The translations under genes and the position numbers were made by a program. The notes beneath the pieces were generated by a model. That model saw only the letters and a program-made list of their open reading frames with translations, was not told the DNA's origin and searched no databases. Below are positions 1 to 6,955 of a DNA stretch of 12,821 nucleotides, in pieces. This DNA is from Betaproteobacteria bacterium (GTDB lineage Bacteria; Pseudomonadota; Gammaproteobacteria; Burkholderiales; Usitatibacteraceae): assembly GCA_025362705.1 (NCBI GenBank), contig JANYFH010000104.1:1-12821 (forward strand), read 5' to 3'. The stretch's first letter is position 1; each line of letters begins with the position of its first letter.

Positions 1-70
1 GTCCGTTATACGGAAAATTGGATCGCGTCCCTGACTGTCGGCTACTGGCCGTTTGTAATCCTAGACTGGA

Positions 71-493
71 TTAACCCGCAACACGTAATTCAAGTTTCTT
101 TCCTAACGCCTGGAAAGCTTCCACTAAGCCATCGATCTTCGTGGGGTGACGGAGATTTGTCAGGCGATTTACTGCTTGCGGTGAAGTTCCGAGCAATCGT
201 GCTAAATCGGCAGGACGCACATTTTGCGCAAGCATTTCGTTTAACAGCAGCACCTTGGCTGACATGCTCGCTGGCAGGGTGACTGTTTGCTGTCCGCGTT
301 TGGCTGGACTCGGCATCGGAACGCGGCGGCCATCCTCGACATAAAATTCGAGTGCACTCTCGAGCGCCTCTAGTGCGAGGGTAAAAGCCTTCGCTTCACC
401 GTGCGCACTAGATGTTGCTTCCGGAATATCGACGAAGGTCAACAGCAGCGAACCATTTGTGTCTTTCTTCATTCTGATCGGATAAGCGAGCAT
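71..493 (-). CDS. hicB: HicB-type antitoxin with C-terminal helix-turn-helix
   Basis: 140-residue antitoxin of a type II HicAB module. It should bind and neutralise the HicA RNase and repress its own operon. Residues 1-60 look like the HicB partial RNase H-like fold (start MLAYPIRMKK, then a strand-rich stretch ending near EFYVEDGRR). Residues about 80-132 form a helix-turn-helix with ADLARLLGTSPQAVNRL, the DNA-binding part of the HTH subclass of HicB. The ATG at 493-491 is preceded by AAGGA, which overlaps the hicA stop codon (506-504). Only 10 bases separate the genes, so they are probably translationally coupled. The frame is intact and the length is normal for the family. The likely operator is the palindrome at 692-709. 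Confidence 0.88.
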   Translation of the reverse strand: MLAYPIRMKKDTNGSLLLTFVDIPEATSSAHGEAKAFTLALEALESALEFYVEDGRRVPMPSPAKRGQQTVTLPASMSAKVLLLNEMLAQNVRPADLARLLGTSPQAVNRLTNLRHPTKIDGLVEAFQALGKKLELRVAG

Positions 494-503
494 AATTTTT
501 CCT

Positions 504-689
504 TCATCTTAGGCCAAGGTCTTTCTTGATCTTTAGCACCAGCCCTTGGCCAATTTCCTTGGCACCGTGATCTGGAAAGATCGTTTGCCGACCGTTCAGG
601 TAGACCTTGAAATGGCTTCCCTTGGCCGACTTGAACACAGCACCCTGTTGCGTTAACCACTTAGGAATTCGCTGTATTTCATTGTTCAA
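504..689 (-). CDS. hicA: HicA-type mRNA interferase toxin, 5' end apparently frameshifted
   Basis: Small RNA-cleaving toxin of the HicA family (double-stranded RNA-binding-like fold). The core is clear: KGSHFKVYLNGRQTIFPDHG, with the catalytic His in GSHF, then a helical tail ending KKDLGLR. The open frame can only begin at a TTG (689-687), giving MNNEIQRIPKWL. That TTG overlaps the last base of a predicted -10 box, so it is an unlikely start. In another frame an ATG at 682-680 encodes MKYSEF, matching the usual HicA opening (E. coli HicA begins MKQSEFRRWL), but it stops after nine codons. Adding one base near 664 would give MKYSEF-x-KWLTQQG. I infer a one-base deletion, or a sequence error, that probably inactivates the toxin while the antitoxin stays intact. 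Confidence 0.8.
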   Translation of the reverse strand: MNNEIQRIPKWLTQQGAVFKSAKGSHFKVYLNGRQTIFPDHGAKEIGQGLVLKIKKDLGLR

Positions 690-718
690 TTATAAACATA
701 AATGTTTATTAGTGGCAA
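689..718 (-). promoter_or_regulatory. hicAB promoter
   Basis: On the minus strand TTGCCA (718-713) and TATAAT (694-689) are separated by 18 bases, a good sigma-70 pair. Transcription would start near 682, so an mRNA read from the ATG at 682 would be leaderless or nearly so. I see no Shine-Dalgarno before it. Confidence 0.6.
692..709. promoter_or_regulatory. Palindromic operator candidate for HicB
   Basis: ATAAACAT and its exact reverse complement ATGTTTAT flank a two-base centre. The palindrome fills the spacer of the hicAB promoter and enters the -10 box, where a bound HicB dimer would block RNA polymerase. Binding by HicB is inferred from position and from known HicAB autoregulation. Confidence 0.55.
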
Positions 719-961
719 TCGCGCTAGAACTCCTGATTCACTTTCGCATTTATTAAGCCGAAAAAAAGTAATGCAGATATGTTGGAGATTAGGAATTTTT
801 GTAACACGTAGCGAGTAACCGCAATGCGGAAAACAAGAGGCCGCCGCTGAAAGTCGGCTTGTGGCCGATCTGCGACCTCGGCAATTTACCCTAACCCCAC
901 CCGTCCTTCGATCTTTATACCCAAGTCAACGCAGGTCAGGAAAAAGGCAAGATCAATCCAT
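710..961. other. Non-coding stretch between hicAB and the GntR regulator
   Basis: No convincing gene is seen on either strand. The stretch contains the hicAB -35 box at its left edge and a short motif at 853-867 that resembles one at 37-51. No terminator with a U-tract was found after the regulator gene. Confidence 0.5.
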
Positions 962-1768
962 CTACCCGCCGCCAGTCTTGGCCAGATCGCTGAAATATTC
1001 GTAGTGTTCAGTATTGATGAGTGAGCGACGAAACTCCACAGGCGCATCGTTGAATGTCAGCGCCACACGCCGGATTTCCAGTAAGGGCGATTTCACTTTG
1101 ATACCGAGTATGTCGGCACTCTCGGCGTCAGCAAGACGGGCGCGCAAACGTTCTGCCGAACGCACTACCGTGATACCGAACGCGGTTTGGTAGAGATGGT
1201 AAATGGTGTTCGGGCGGTTGACGACTTTAGAGGCGGTGAGCTTCGGGAACAGCGCCTGGGGAATCACGATGGTGTCAAAGATGATGGGCTCATCGGCCAG
1301 ACGCAAAACATTGCGGATGTGGAACACTTTCGCGCCTGCCTTGATGCCCAGATGTGCCGCTTCCTCGGCATCCGCGACCCCATTGCCGAAAGACAGCATC
1401 ACCACTTCCGGCGTCAGCTTGCTGCCATCGTTTCGCACGATATGGAAAAAATGAAACATCAGCCGGGCACGGTTGTGCGCCGCCACGAACGTACCGCGCC
1501 CTTGTTGGCGAATCAGGATGTTTTCGCCAACCAGTTCGTCGACCGCTTTGCGTACCGTGCCAACAGCAACATCAAAACGTTCGGCGAGTTTCCATTCGGC
1601 CGGGATCGCGCTCCCCGGCTTCCACTCGCCTCCGCTAATGGTTTCGGTTAACAGGCGTTTGACTTCCTTATACAGTGGCGTGTTGAGTGCGGCACCGGCG
1701 ATCAGTTTCTGGTGTCGTGAGGGGTCTTCCCATTTGCGCATGCGGTCTTGTCCCAGGGATTTGATCAT
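962..1768 (-). CDS. GntR family (HutC/UTRA type) transcriptional regulator
   Basis: 268-residue regulator. A GntR winged helix-turn-helix occupies about residues 30-97, with the typical stretches PAEWKLAERFDVAVGTVRKA and GRGTFVA. A UTRA effector-binding domain follows to about residue 255, with the closing pattern EIRRVALTFNDAPVEFRRSL. HutC-type regulators usually release their operator when a pathway substrate binds. It is divergent from suyA, 169 bases away, so it is the likely regulator of the sulfolactate operon; the effector (sulfolactate or sulfopyruvate) is a guess. The ATG at 1768 has no clear ribosome site. Its predicted -10 (1780-1775) would give a nearly leaderless mRNA. An internal ATG at 1741 with GGGA upstream is an alternative start that leaves the DNA-binding domain whole. 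Confidence 0.85.
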   Translation of the reverse strand: MIKSLGQDRMRKWEDPSRHQKLIAGAALNTPLYKEVKRLLTETISGGEWKPGSAIPAEWKLAERFDVAVGTVRKAVDELVGENILIRQQGRGTFVAAHNRARLMFHFFHIVRNDGSKLTPEVVMLSFGNGVADAEEAAHLGIKAGAKVFHIRNVLRLADEPIIFDTIVIPQALFPKLTASKVVNRPNTIYHLYQTAFGITVVRSAERLRARLADAESADILGIKVKSPLLEIRRVALTFNDAPVEFRRSLINTEHYEYFSDLAKTGGG

Positions 1769-1774
1769 CTTTTC

Positions 1775-1803
1775 ATCATAGCGAACACTGGCACCTGCTA
1801 CAA
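1775..1803 (-). promoter_or_regulatory. Candidate promoter of the GntR regulator
   Basis: On the minus strand TTGTAG (1803-1798) and TATGAT (1780-1775) are separated by 17 bases. The -10 matches consensus at five of six positions; the -35 is weak. The start point would fall at about 1769-1768, on the first ATG. Confidence 0.4.
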
Positions 1804-1804
1804 C

Positions 1805-1825
1805 TCATATAGATGATCTATTTGA
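1805..1825. promoter_or_regulatory. Palindromic operator candidate between gntR and suyA
   Basis: Core ATAGAT-G-ATCTAT (1809-1821) is a perfect 6-1-6 palindrome. It extends to 1805-1825 (TCAT...TTGA) with one mismatched pair. It overlaps the suyA -35 box (1822-1827) and abuts the gntR -35 box (1803), so one bound dimer could control both directions. That the adjacent GntR protein binds here is inference. Confidence 0.6.
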
Positions 1826-1850
1826 CTTTGTGCGCCGCAGTGAATAATAT
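1822..1850 (+). promoter_or_regulatory. Promoter of the suyAB-slcC-comC operon
   Basis: TTGACT (1822-1827) and TAATAT (1845-1850) are separated by 17 bases. An overlapping AATAAT (1843-1848) matches the -10 consensus better, but with 15-base spacing. The leader to the suyA ATG would be about 80 bases. Confidence 0.55.
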
Positions 1851-1937
1851 TGAACCTTGGCATTTGCACAACGCAGGGGAAAGTTCGACTCCGCCGTATC
1901 AGCGATGCCGAAGATAACGACATAGAGAGGCTTGGCA

Positions 1938-2219
1938 ATGATTCATTTTGTGCTGCACGAAGCGACTGACACGGTGGCTGTCGCCGTGGTGGAGGGTATC
2001 AAGCCCGGCGCGGATTTAACTGCCTGGATCATGGACGACGACAAACAGTTTCCAATCCGGGCGCTACAGGAAATCCCGATCGGCCACAAGATCGCCCTTA
2101 AGGACATGGCGGTGGGGGACACCGTATTGAAGTACGGCACTGACATTGGACGGGTAGTCGCACCCATCAAGGCCGGCGAACACGCTCACGTACACAACAT
2201 CAAAACCAAACGCTGGTAG
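1938..2219 (+). CDS. suyA: (2R)-sulfolactate sulfo-lyase, alpha subunit
   Basis: 93-residue small subunit of the UxaA/altronate-dehydratase-type lyase that cleaves (R)-3-sulfolactate to pyruvate and sulfite in the cytoplasm. It is a single SAF-like domain: IPIGHKIALKDMAVGDTVLK (residues 46-65), then YGTDIGR and a His-rich end GEHAHVHNIKTKRW. I chose the ATG at 1938 because AGAGAGG (1924-1930) lies seven bases upstream; the TTG at 1932 is too close to that site. The family is also used for sugar-acid dehydratases. The sulfolactate call rests on the split subunit arrangement, the closeness of the next gene to SuyB, and the two sulfolactate-dehydrogenase-type genes downstream. Confidence 0.85.
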   Translation: MIHFVLHEATDTVAVAVVEGIKPGADLTAWIMDDDKQFPIRALQEIPIGHKIALKDMAVGDTVLKYGTDIGRVVAPIKAGEHAHVHNIKTKRW

Positions 2220-2306
2220 CGTTGCTGCTGACCACGCGCGGCGCAGACATTTCAAACGCGCAAGTGCATGCTGCATTTACCCGATGAATTTACTCAGGAC
2301 ACCATC

Positions 2307-3476
2307 ATGATTTCCAAGAACACCACTTTCTGGGGCTACCGTCGCGAGAACGGTCGTGTCGGCGTGCGTAATCACGTAATCATTCTGCCGGTCGATGATC
2401 TCTCCAACGCCGCTGCCGAAGCTGTTGCGTACAGCATCAAGGGCACAATGGCGATCCCGCATCCGTATGGTCGCCTGCAATTTGGTGCCGATCTGGATTT
2501 GCATTTCCGCACGCTCATCGGTGCCGGCTGTAATCCCAACGTCGCTGCGGTCGTGGTAATTGGCATCGAGGATGGCTGGACGAAAAAAGTTGTCGACGGG
2601 ATCGCCAAATCGGGCAAGCCCGTCGTCGGATTCGGTATCGAGCAGCACGGTGACCACGACACCATCATGCGTGCCTCGAAAGCGGCGCGCGAGCTACTGC
2701 AAAATGCATCCGAGAAACATCGTGAAGAATGTCCGATTCACGAATTGTGGGTATCCACCAAGTGCGGCGAATCCGATACTACCTCCGGTTGCGGCGCCAA
2801 TCCTACCGTCGGCAACGCATTCGACAAACTCTACGAAGTCGGCAGCACGCTGGTGTTCGGTGAGACAACTGAAATCACCGGCGGTGAGCAGGTAGTCGTC
2901 AAGCGCTGCCGCACGCCGAAGGTCGCAGATGATTTCATGGTGATGTTTAACCGCTATCAGGATGTGGTCAATCGCCACAAGACGAGCGATCTTTCCGATT
3001 CGCAGCCGACCAAGGGCAACATTCTCGGCGGGCTCACCACCATCGAAGAAAAGGCGATGGGCAATATCCAGAAGATCGGCAAGAAATGTCTGGTCGATGG
3101 CGTGCTCGACAAGGCAGAAATTCCAACCGGCCCAGGATTGTGGTTCATGGATTCGTCCTCGGCAGCTGCGGAAATGGTCACGCTTTGCGCAGCCTCAGGA
3201 TTTGCCGTGCATCTCTTTCCCACGGGCCAGGGCAACGTCATCGGCAACGCGATTTTGCCGGTCATCAAAATCTGTGCAAACCCGCGCACTGTGCGCACGA
3301 TGGCCGAACACATCGATGTCGATTCCTGCGCGCTGTTGCAACGTGAAATGGTGCTCGATCAAGCGGGTGACAAATTACTCGATATGATGCTGCGCACTGC
3401 CAATGGGCGGCTGACGGCAGCAGAAGCGCTGGGGCATCGTGAATTTGTGCTGACACGGCTATACGAGAGCGCATAA
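2307..3476 (+). CDS. suyB: (2R)-sulfolactate sulfo-lyase, beta subunit
   Basis: 389-residue large subunit of the UxaA/GarD-fold lyase that works with SuyA on (R)-sulfolactate. Visible motifs are WGYRRENGRVGVRNH (9-23), PVDDLSNAAAEAV (28-40), HPYGRLQFGADLDLHFRTL (52-70), STKCGESDTTSG (150-161), QPTKGNILGGLTTIEEKA (233-250) and HLFPTGQGNVIGNAILPVIK (302-321). These are family signatures, and DDLSNAAAEAV is what I recall of SuyB rather than altronate or galactarate dehydratase. The family needs a metal, usually iron. I chose the ATG at 2307 because AGGA (2296-2299) lies seven bases before it. An in-frame ATG at 2268 has no ribosome site and would add 13 non-conserved residues. The gap to suyA is 87 bases. 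Confidence 0.86.
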   Translation: MISKNTTFWGYRRENGRVGVRNHVIILPVDDLSNAAAEAVAYSIKGTMAIPHPYGRLQFGADLDLHFRTLIGAGCNPNVAAVVVIGIEDGWTKKVVDGIAKSGKPVVGFGIEQHGDHDTIMRASKAARELLQNASEKHREECPIHELWVSTKCGESDTTSGCGANPTVGNAFDKLYEVGSTLVFGETTEITGGEQVVVKRCRTPKVADDFMVMFNRYQDVVNRHKTSDLSDSQPTKGNILGGLTTIEEKAMGNIQKIGKKCLVDGVLDKAEIPTGPGLWFMDSSSAAAEMVTLCAASGFAVHLFPTGQGNVIGNAILPVIKICANPRTVRTMAEHIDVDSCALLQREMVLDQAGDKLLDMMLRTANGRLTAAEALGHREFVLTRLYESA

Positions 3477-3505
3477 AGGCACGTAGGCTACAGCTAAATT
3501 TTACG

Positions 3506-3571
3506 TAGATCGCCATTTGACGAGCCTTCCAGAGTAAAAGTGTCTGGAAACCCTCGCCGAATGGCGATCTA
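3506..3571. repeat. Long imperfect hairpin between suyB and slcC
   Basis: A perfect 12-base outer stem, TAGATCGCCATT (3506-3517) with AATGGCGATCTA (3560-3571), encloses further pairing (CGAG with CTCG) and an inner 7-bp stem TTCCAGA/TCTGGAA around a 9-base loop (3534-3542). No U-tract follows, so it is not a standard terminator. It could stabilise or process the operon mRNA, or be an inserted palindromic repeat. Confidence 0.65.
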
Positions 3572-3605
3572 GCCAAACCCCTGGACTCCTGTTTCACCCT
3601 CAAAA

Positions 3606-4541
3606 ATGAAAATATTGATTACGGAATTCATGGACGAGGCCGCAGTCGCTTCGCTGGCAAAACAGTTTGAAACGCATCACGACGCCACGCTCGTTGATCG
3701 TCGCGCTGAGTTGCTCACCCGCCTCAAGGATGTTGACGCGTTGATCGTGCGCAATCGCACGCAAGTAAACGCAGAAATCCTTGCTGCCGCGCCAAAGCTC
3801 AAGGTGGTCGGACGCCTCGGTGTCGGGCTCGACAATATCGATATGCCTGGCTGCAAAGCGCGCAAGGTGGAAGTGATCCCTGCAAGCGGCGCGAATGCAC
3901 TTGCTGTCGCCGAATACGTGATCGCAACGGCAATGATGTTGCTGCGCGGTGCCTATTTTTCGACCGCCGCCGTCACCGCAGGGCAATGGCCGCGTGGCCC
4001 GCTTTCCAACGGTCGCGAGATAGCCGACAAGGTTCTGGGTATCGTTGGCTTTGGCGATATCGGCCGCATTGTCGCGCGGCTTGCACAGGGCTTGGGAATG
4101 CGCGTCGTCGCCAGCGATCCGATGATCGCTGCAAGCGCGCCAGTATGGAGAGAAGCTGGCGTGGCCTGCCTCAGCCTGGATGAACTGCTCGCGCAGAGCG
4201 ATGTGATCACGCTGCACGTTCCGCTGGTTGCCGAGACGCGCAACATGATCGATGCGGCGCGGCTCGCAACGATGAAAACAGATGCTGTACTGATCAACTC
4301 CGCGCGTGGCGGCATCGTTGACGAGGTTGCGCTCGCAGTGGCGCTGCGATCCGGACAACTCGGTGGTGCGGCGCTCGATGTATTTCACGACGAACCCTTG
4401 AAGACCGGATCAATGCTTGCCGATTGCCCAAACTTGTTGCTGACGCCGCACATTGCTGGCGTAAGCGCCGAGGCCAATATTCGCGTGAGCAGCATGATTG
4501 CAGATCGCGTCGCTGCGTATCTTTCTACACCGGGTACTTAG
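3606..4541 (+). CDS. slcC: (S)-sulfolactate dehydrogenase, D-2-hydroxyacid dehydrogenase family
   Basis: 311-residue NAD-dependent 2-hydroxyacid dehydrogenase, predicted to oxidise (S)-sulfolactate to 3-sulfopyruvate. The N-terminal substrate domain holds VVGRLGVGLDNID (67-79). The nucleotide fold has GFGDIGR (148-154) and Asp171, which suits NAD. Catalytic residues are visible: Arg234 in NSARGGIVDE, Glu263 in HDEP and His282 in PHIAG. On family motifs alone it could be a phosphoglycerate or other 2-hydroxyacid dehydrogenase. The sulfolactate role follows from its place between suyAB and comC, the set known from Chromohalobacter salexigens. It sits 129 bases after suyB, beyond a large hairpin, and 42 bases before comC. 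No strong ribosome site is seen. Confidence 0.82.
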   Translation: MKILITEFMDEAAVASLAKQFETHHDATLVDRRAELLTRLKDVDALIVRNRTQVNAEILAAAPKLKVVGRLGVGLDNIDMPGCKARKVEVIPASGANALAVAEYVIATAMMLLRGAYFSTAAVTAGQWPRGPLSNGREIADKVLGIVGFGDIGRIVARLAQGLGMRVVASDPMIAASAPVWREAGVACLSLDELLAQSDVITLHVPLVAETRNMIDAARLATMKTDAVLINSARGGIVDEVALAVALRSGQLGGAALDVFHDEPLKTGSMLADCPNLLLTPHIAGVSAEANIRVSSMIADRVAAYLSTPGT

Positions 4542-4583
4542 TGTCTGAATGCAGTTTCCAGCCCACTGTCGATAAAACCTCAT

Positions 4584-5591
4584 ATGCCGAAACAATCTCT
4601 CGAAGAACTCGCCGTGCTGGCGACACGTGCGCTAATGCAAGCGGGTGCCTCGCGCCCGATGGCCGACGCGACCGTGCGGGCGCTCATGTATGCAGAAGCG
4701 CGCGGGCTACCATCGCATGGCCTCTCGCGCGTACTGCAATACACCACACATCTGCGCAATGGTCGGGCCAATGGTACGGCGGTTGCGAAATTAACAAATG
4801 GCAAGGCGGCTGCGTGCCTGGTGGATGCAGAAAATGGCTTGGCATTTCCGGCGTGCGAACTCGCCGTCGCTGAAGCGATCCAGCGCGCAAAATCAGCCGG
4901 TGCCTGTTTTGTCGGCGTGACCAATAGTCATCACTTCGGCGCGGCGGCGTACCACATTGAGGCTGTCGCCGCAGCGGGTATGGTCGGCCTTGCATTCGGC
5001 AACTCGCCCAGCGCCATGCCCGCATGGGGAGGCAAGCGCGGCATCTTCGGCACTAACCCGATTGCTGCGGCCTTTCCGCGTCAGTACGAACTACCGCTCA
5101 TGATCGATTTGTCATTATCGGAAGTAGCACGTGGCAAGCTCATGATCGCGGCAAAAAAAGGCGAATCGATTCCGCTCGGCTGGGCACTCGACAGGGATGG
5201 CAAGCCCACCACCGACCCCAAGGCCGGTATGGAAGGCACGATGATGCCGGCCGGCGGTGTTAAAGGCGCGATGCTCGCGCTGATCGTGGAACTGCTGTGC
5301 TGCGCGTTGACCGGTGCTGCATTCGGCTTTGAAGCGGATTCGTTTTTTGTTGATGCGGGCAATTGCCCGCGTATCGGCCAAGCGTTTCTGGTCATCGATC
5401 CGGACGCACTGGCTGGGCGCGAAGTGTTCTTCGCGCGCATTGAGTCGCTTGTTGCGGCGATGCTCGCGGAGGACGGTGTGCGTTTGCCGGGTTATCGCCG
5501 CGCGGGGATCGCTGAGAACATCGCACGCGAGGGCATTGAAATTCCGTCTGCATTGCTCGCTGACCTTGAACGTCTGGCTGTTGCAGCGTAG
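4584..5591 (+). CDS. comC: (R)-sulfolactate dehydrogenase, malate/L-lactate dehydrogenase (Ldh_2) family
   Basis: 335-residue NAD(P)-dependent oxidoreductase of the malate/L-sulfolactate dehydrogenase family, distinct in fold from SlcC. Family motifs are LPSHGLSR (42-49), VTNSHHFGAAAYH (112-124) with the catalytic His, GTNPIAAAFP (156-165), MIDLSLSEVARGK (173-185) and PAGGVKGAM (222-230). Here it should reduce sulfopyruvate, made by SlcC, to (R)-sulfolactate for SuyAB, so the pair converts one enantiomer into the other. ComC of methanogens uses the same chemistry in coenzyme M synthesis, but no other coenzyme M gene is seen here. The length is normal. The stop is only 14 bases from the end of the convergent hydrolase gene. 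Confidence 0.82.
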   Translation: MPKQSLEELAVLATRALMQAGASRPMADATVRALMYAEARGLPSHGLSRVLQYTTHLRNGRANGTAVAKLTNGKAAACLVDAENGLAFPACELAVAEAIQRAKSAGACFVGVTNSHHFGAAAYHIEAVAAAGMVGLAFGNSPSAMPAWGGKRGIFGTNPIAAAFPRQYELPLMIDLSLSEVARGKLMIAAKKGESIPLGWALDRDGKPTTDPKAGMEGTMMPAGGVKGAMLALIVELLCCALTGAAFGFEADSFFVDAGNCPRIGQAFLVIDPDALAGREVFFARIESLVAAMLAEDGVRLPGYRRAGIAENIAREGIEIPSALLADLERLAVAA

Positions 5592-5605
5592 CGTCCTGCC
5601 AAGTC

Positions 5606-6933
5606 TCACTTCATCATTGCACCGTAAACCATGTTGGGAATAAGCTGCCGATAATAAGGCCGCAATCCCGGTGCCTGCGCCATCCAGATCACGGCCAGTT
5701 TTTCCCTGGGGTCGATCCAGAAATTTGTGCCACCGAGCCCGTTCCAGTCAGCGATGCCGATTGAGCCGAGCGTATTCGCTTCGCCAATTTCATGTCGAAT
5801 GGCGAAGCCCAGCCCGAATCCATAACCCGGCCGCGGCCCCGGTGCTGCAGTGCTTGGCGGCATTGTTGCGCGCACGCCCGAGAGGTGATCGGCCAACATG
5901 TAGTCGACAGTTTTCGGTGAAAGGATGCGCACGCCATCGAGTGCGCCCCCGTTAAGCAGAATTGTGCAAATCGCAGGTAATCATCGGCCGTGGACACTGC
6001 ACCGCCACCGCCGGAGTAGCGCGCAGGTGGTTTGCGGACATCGCTCAAGATCACTTTTGTTTTCCATATCGGGTCGATTTCAAATGGCTCGGCAATGCGA
6101 TTTTGTTTGGCCGTTTCAACGAAGAATGCGGTGTCTTTCATGCCGAGCGGGCGAAAAATTCGTTCAGTGAGGAGTACATCAAGCGATTGTCCCGACACAC
6201 GTTCCAGCAACACGCCAAGCACATCGGTCGCGATGCTGTACTCCCATTTGCTGCCGGGCTGCGATTGCAACGGCAGCTTCGCTAATTTTCCTACCCACTC
6301 CGCACTGGGCTGATCCGCACCATCGATTCCGTTTTTTTTGTATTCATCCTTGACCAGTGACTTGCCCTCGAATCCGTAGGTAAATCCCGCCGTGTGGCGA
6401 AGCAGATCCTGGATTGTGATCTCGCGCTTGGTCGGAACGACTTCCAGCGTTTGCATACCGCGCGAGTCCGTCCGTTCGATGCCGACCTTGAGGTTTGCCA
6501 GTTCCGGTAAGTGTTTGGAAACAGGATCGGCAAGAAATATTTTTCCCTCTTCGACCATCATCATCGCGGCCACTGAGACGAGAGGTTTGGTCATCGAATA
6601 GAGTCTGAAAATCGTATCCCGCTTCATTGTTGCCCTGGTTGCTGGGTCCTGTAAGCCCGCAGTTTCGGCGTAGACGAGATTGCCGTTGCGAGCGACCAGA
6701 ATAACAGCACCTGGCAGGCGTGCACCGCGAACATCCTCGTCGATTGCTGCGGTGAGCGCGTTCAAGCGCGGCATTGCGAAGCCTTGGTTGTAGATGGTCT
6801 CGCTTACGCCGGTGTCGGCGGTCGCAAGTGCCATAAAGCAACTTGCAGTGAGTACCAGAAATGCGTGTTTGGCAACGGTTGCAAAGTTCATTTGGGGTTC
6901 CGGGGTTGCGAAAGGTTGCCTCTGATTATCCAT
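5606..6933 (-). pseudogene. Frameshifted class C beta-lactamase-like serine hydrolase
   Basis: A secreted or periplasmic penicillin-binding-type esterase/beta-lactamase relative, about 442 residues if the frame is restored. A hydrophobic signal segment (HAFLVLTASCFMALA, about 23-37) starts it. The SxxK motif is SMTK (113-116), the second motif is YSI (232-234) in place of YxN, and GLGGTNFWID lies near the end. Reading breaks at a run of five C (5946-5950). One more base would join FAQFCLTG to GALDGVRILSPKTVDYM and on to the normal C-terminus in the other frame. Without it, the protein runs on into about 87 unrelated residues. AAGGG precedes the ATG at 6933; an ATG at 6891 is an alternative. 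It may be a true pseudogene, a slippage-switchable gene or a sequence error. Confidence 0.8.
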
Positions 6934-6955
6934 TGAAAGCCCTTAAAATGCAGGC

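Noticed and set aside
1187..1651. 154-codon plus-strand frame inside the GntR gene
   Set aside because: Antisense to a clear UTRA-domain regulator; the pattern is not protein-like.
1932..3476. suyA and suyB as one split altronate dehydratase gene
   Set aside because: The two-subunit arrangement with separate ribosome sites is normal for SuyAB, and both subunits are full length.
3477..3605. Intrinsic terminator ending the operon after suyB
   Set aside because: The hairpin is long and imperfect and lacks a downstream U-run; slcC and comC are functionally linked and on the same strand.
3600..4388. 262-codon open frame on the minus strand opposite slcC
   Set aside because: The composition is typical of antisense to a GC-biased gene (rich in His, Arg, Cys); no motif, and the sense gene is unmistakable.
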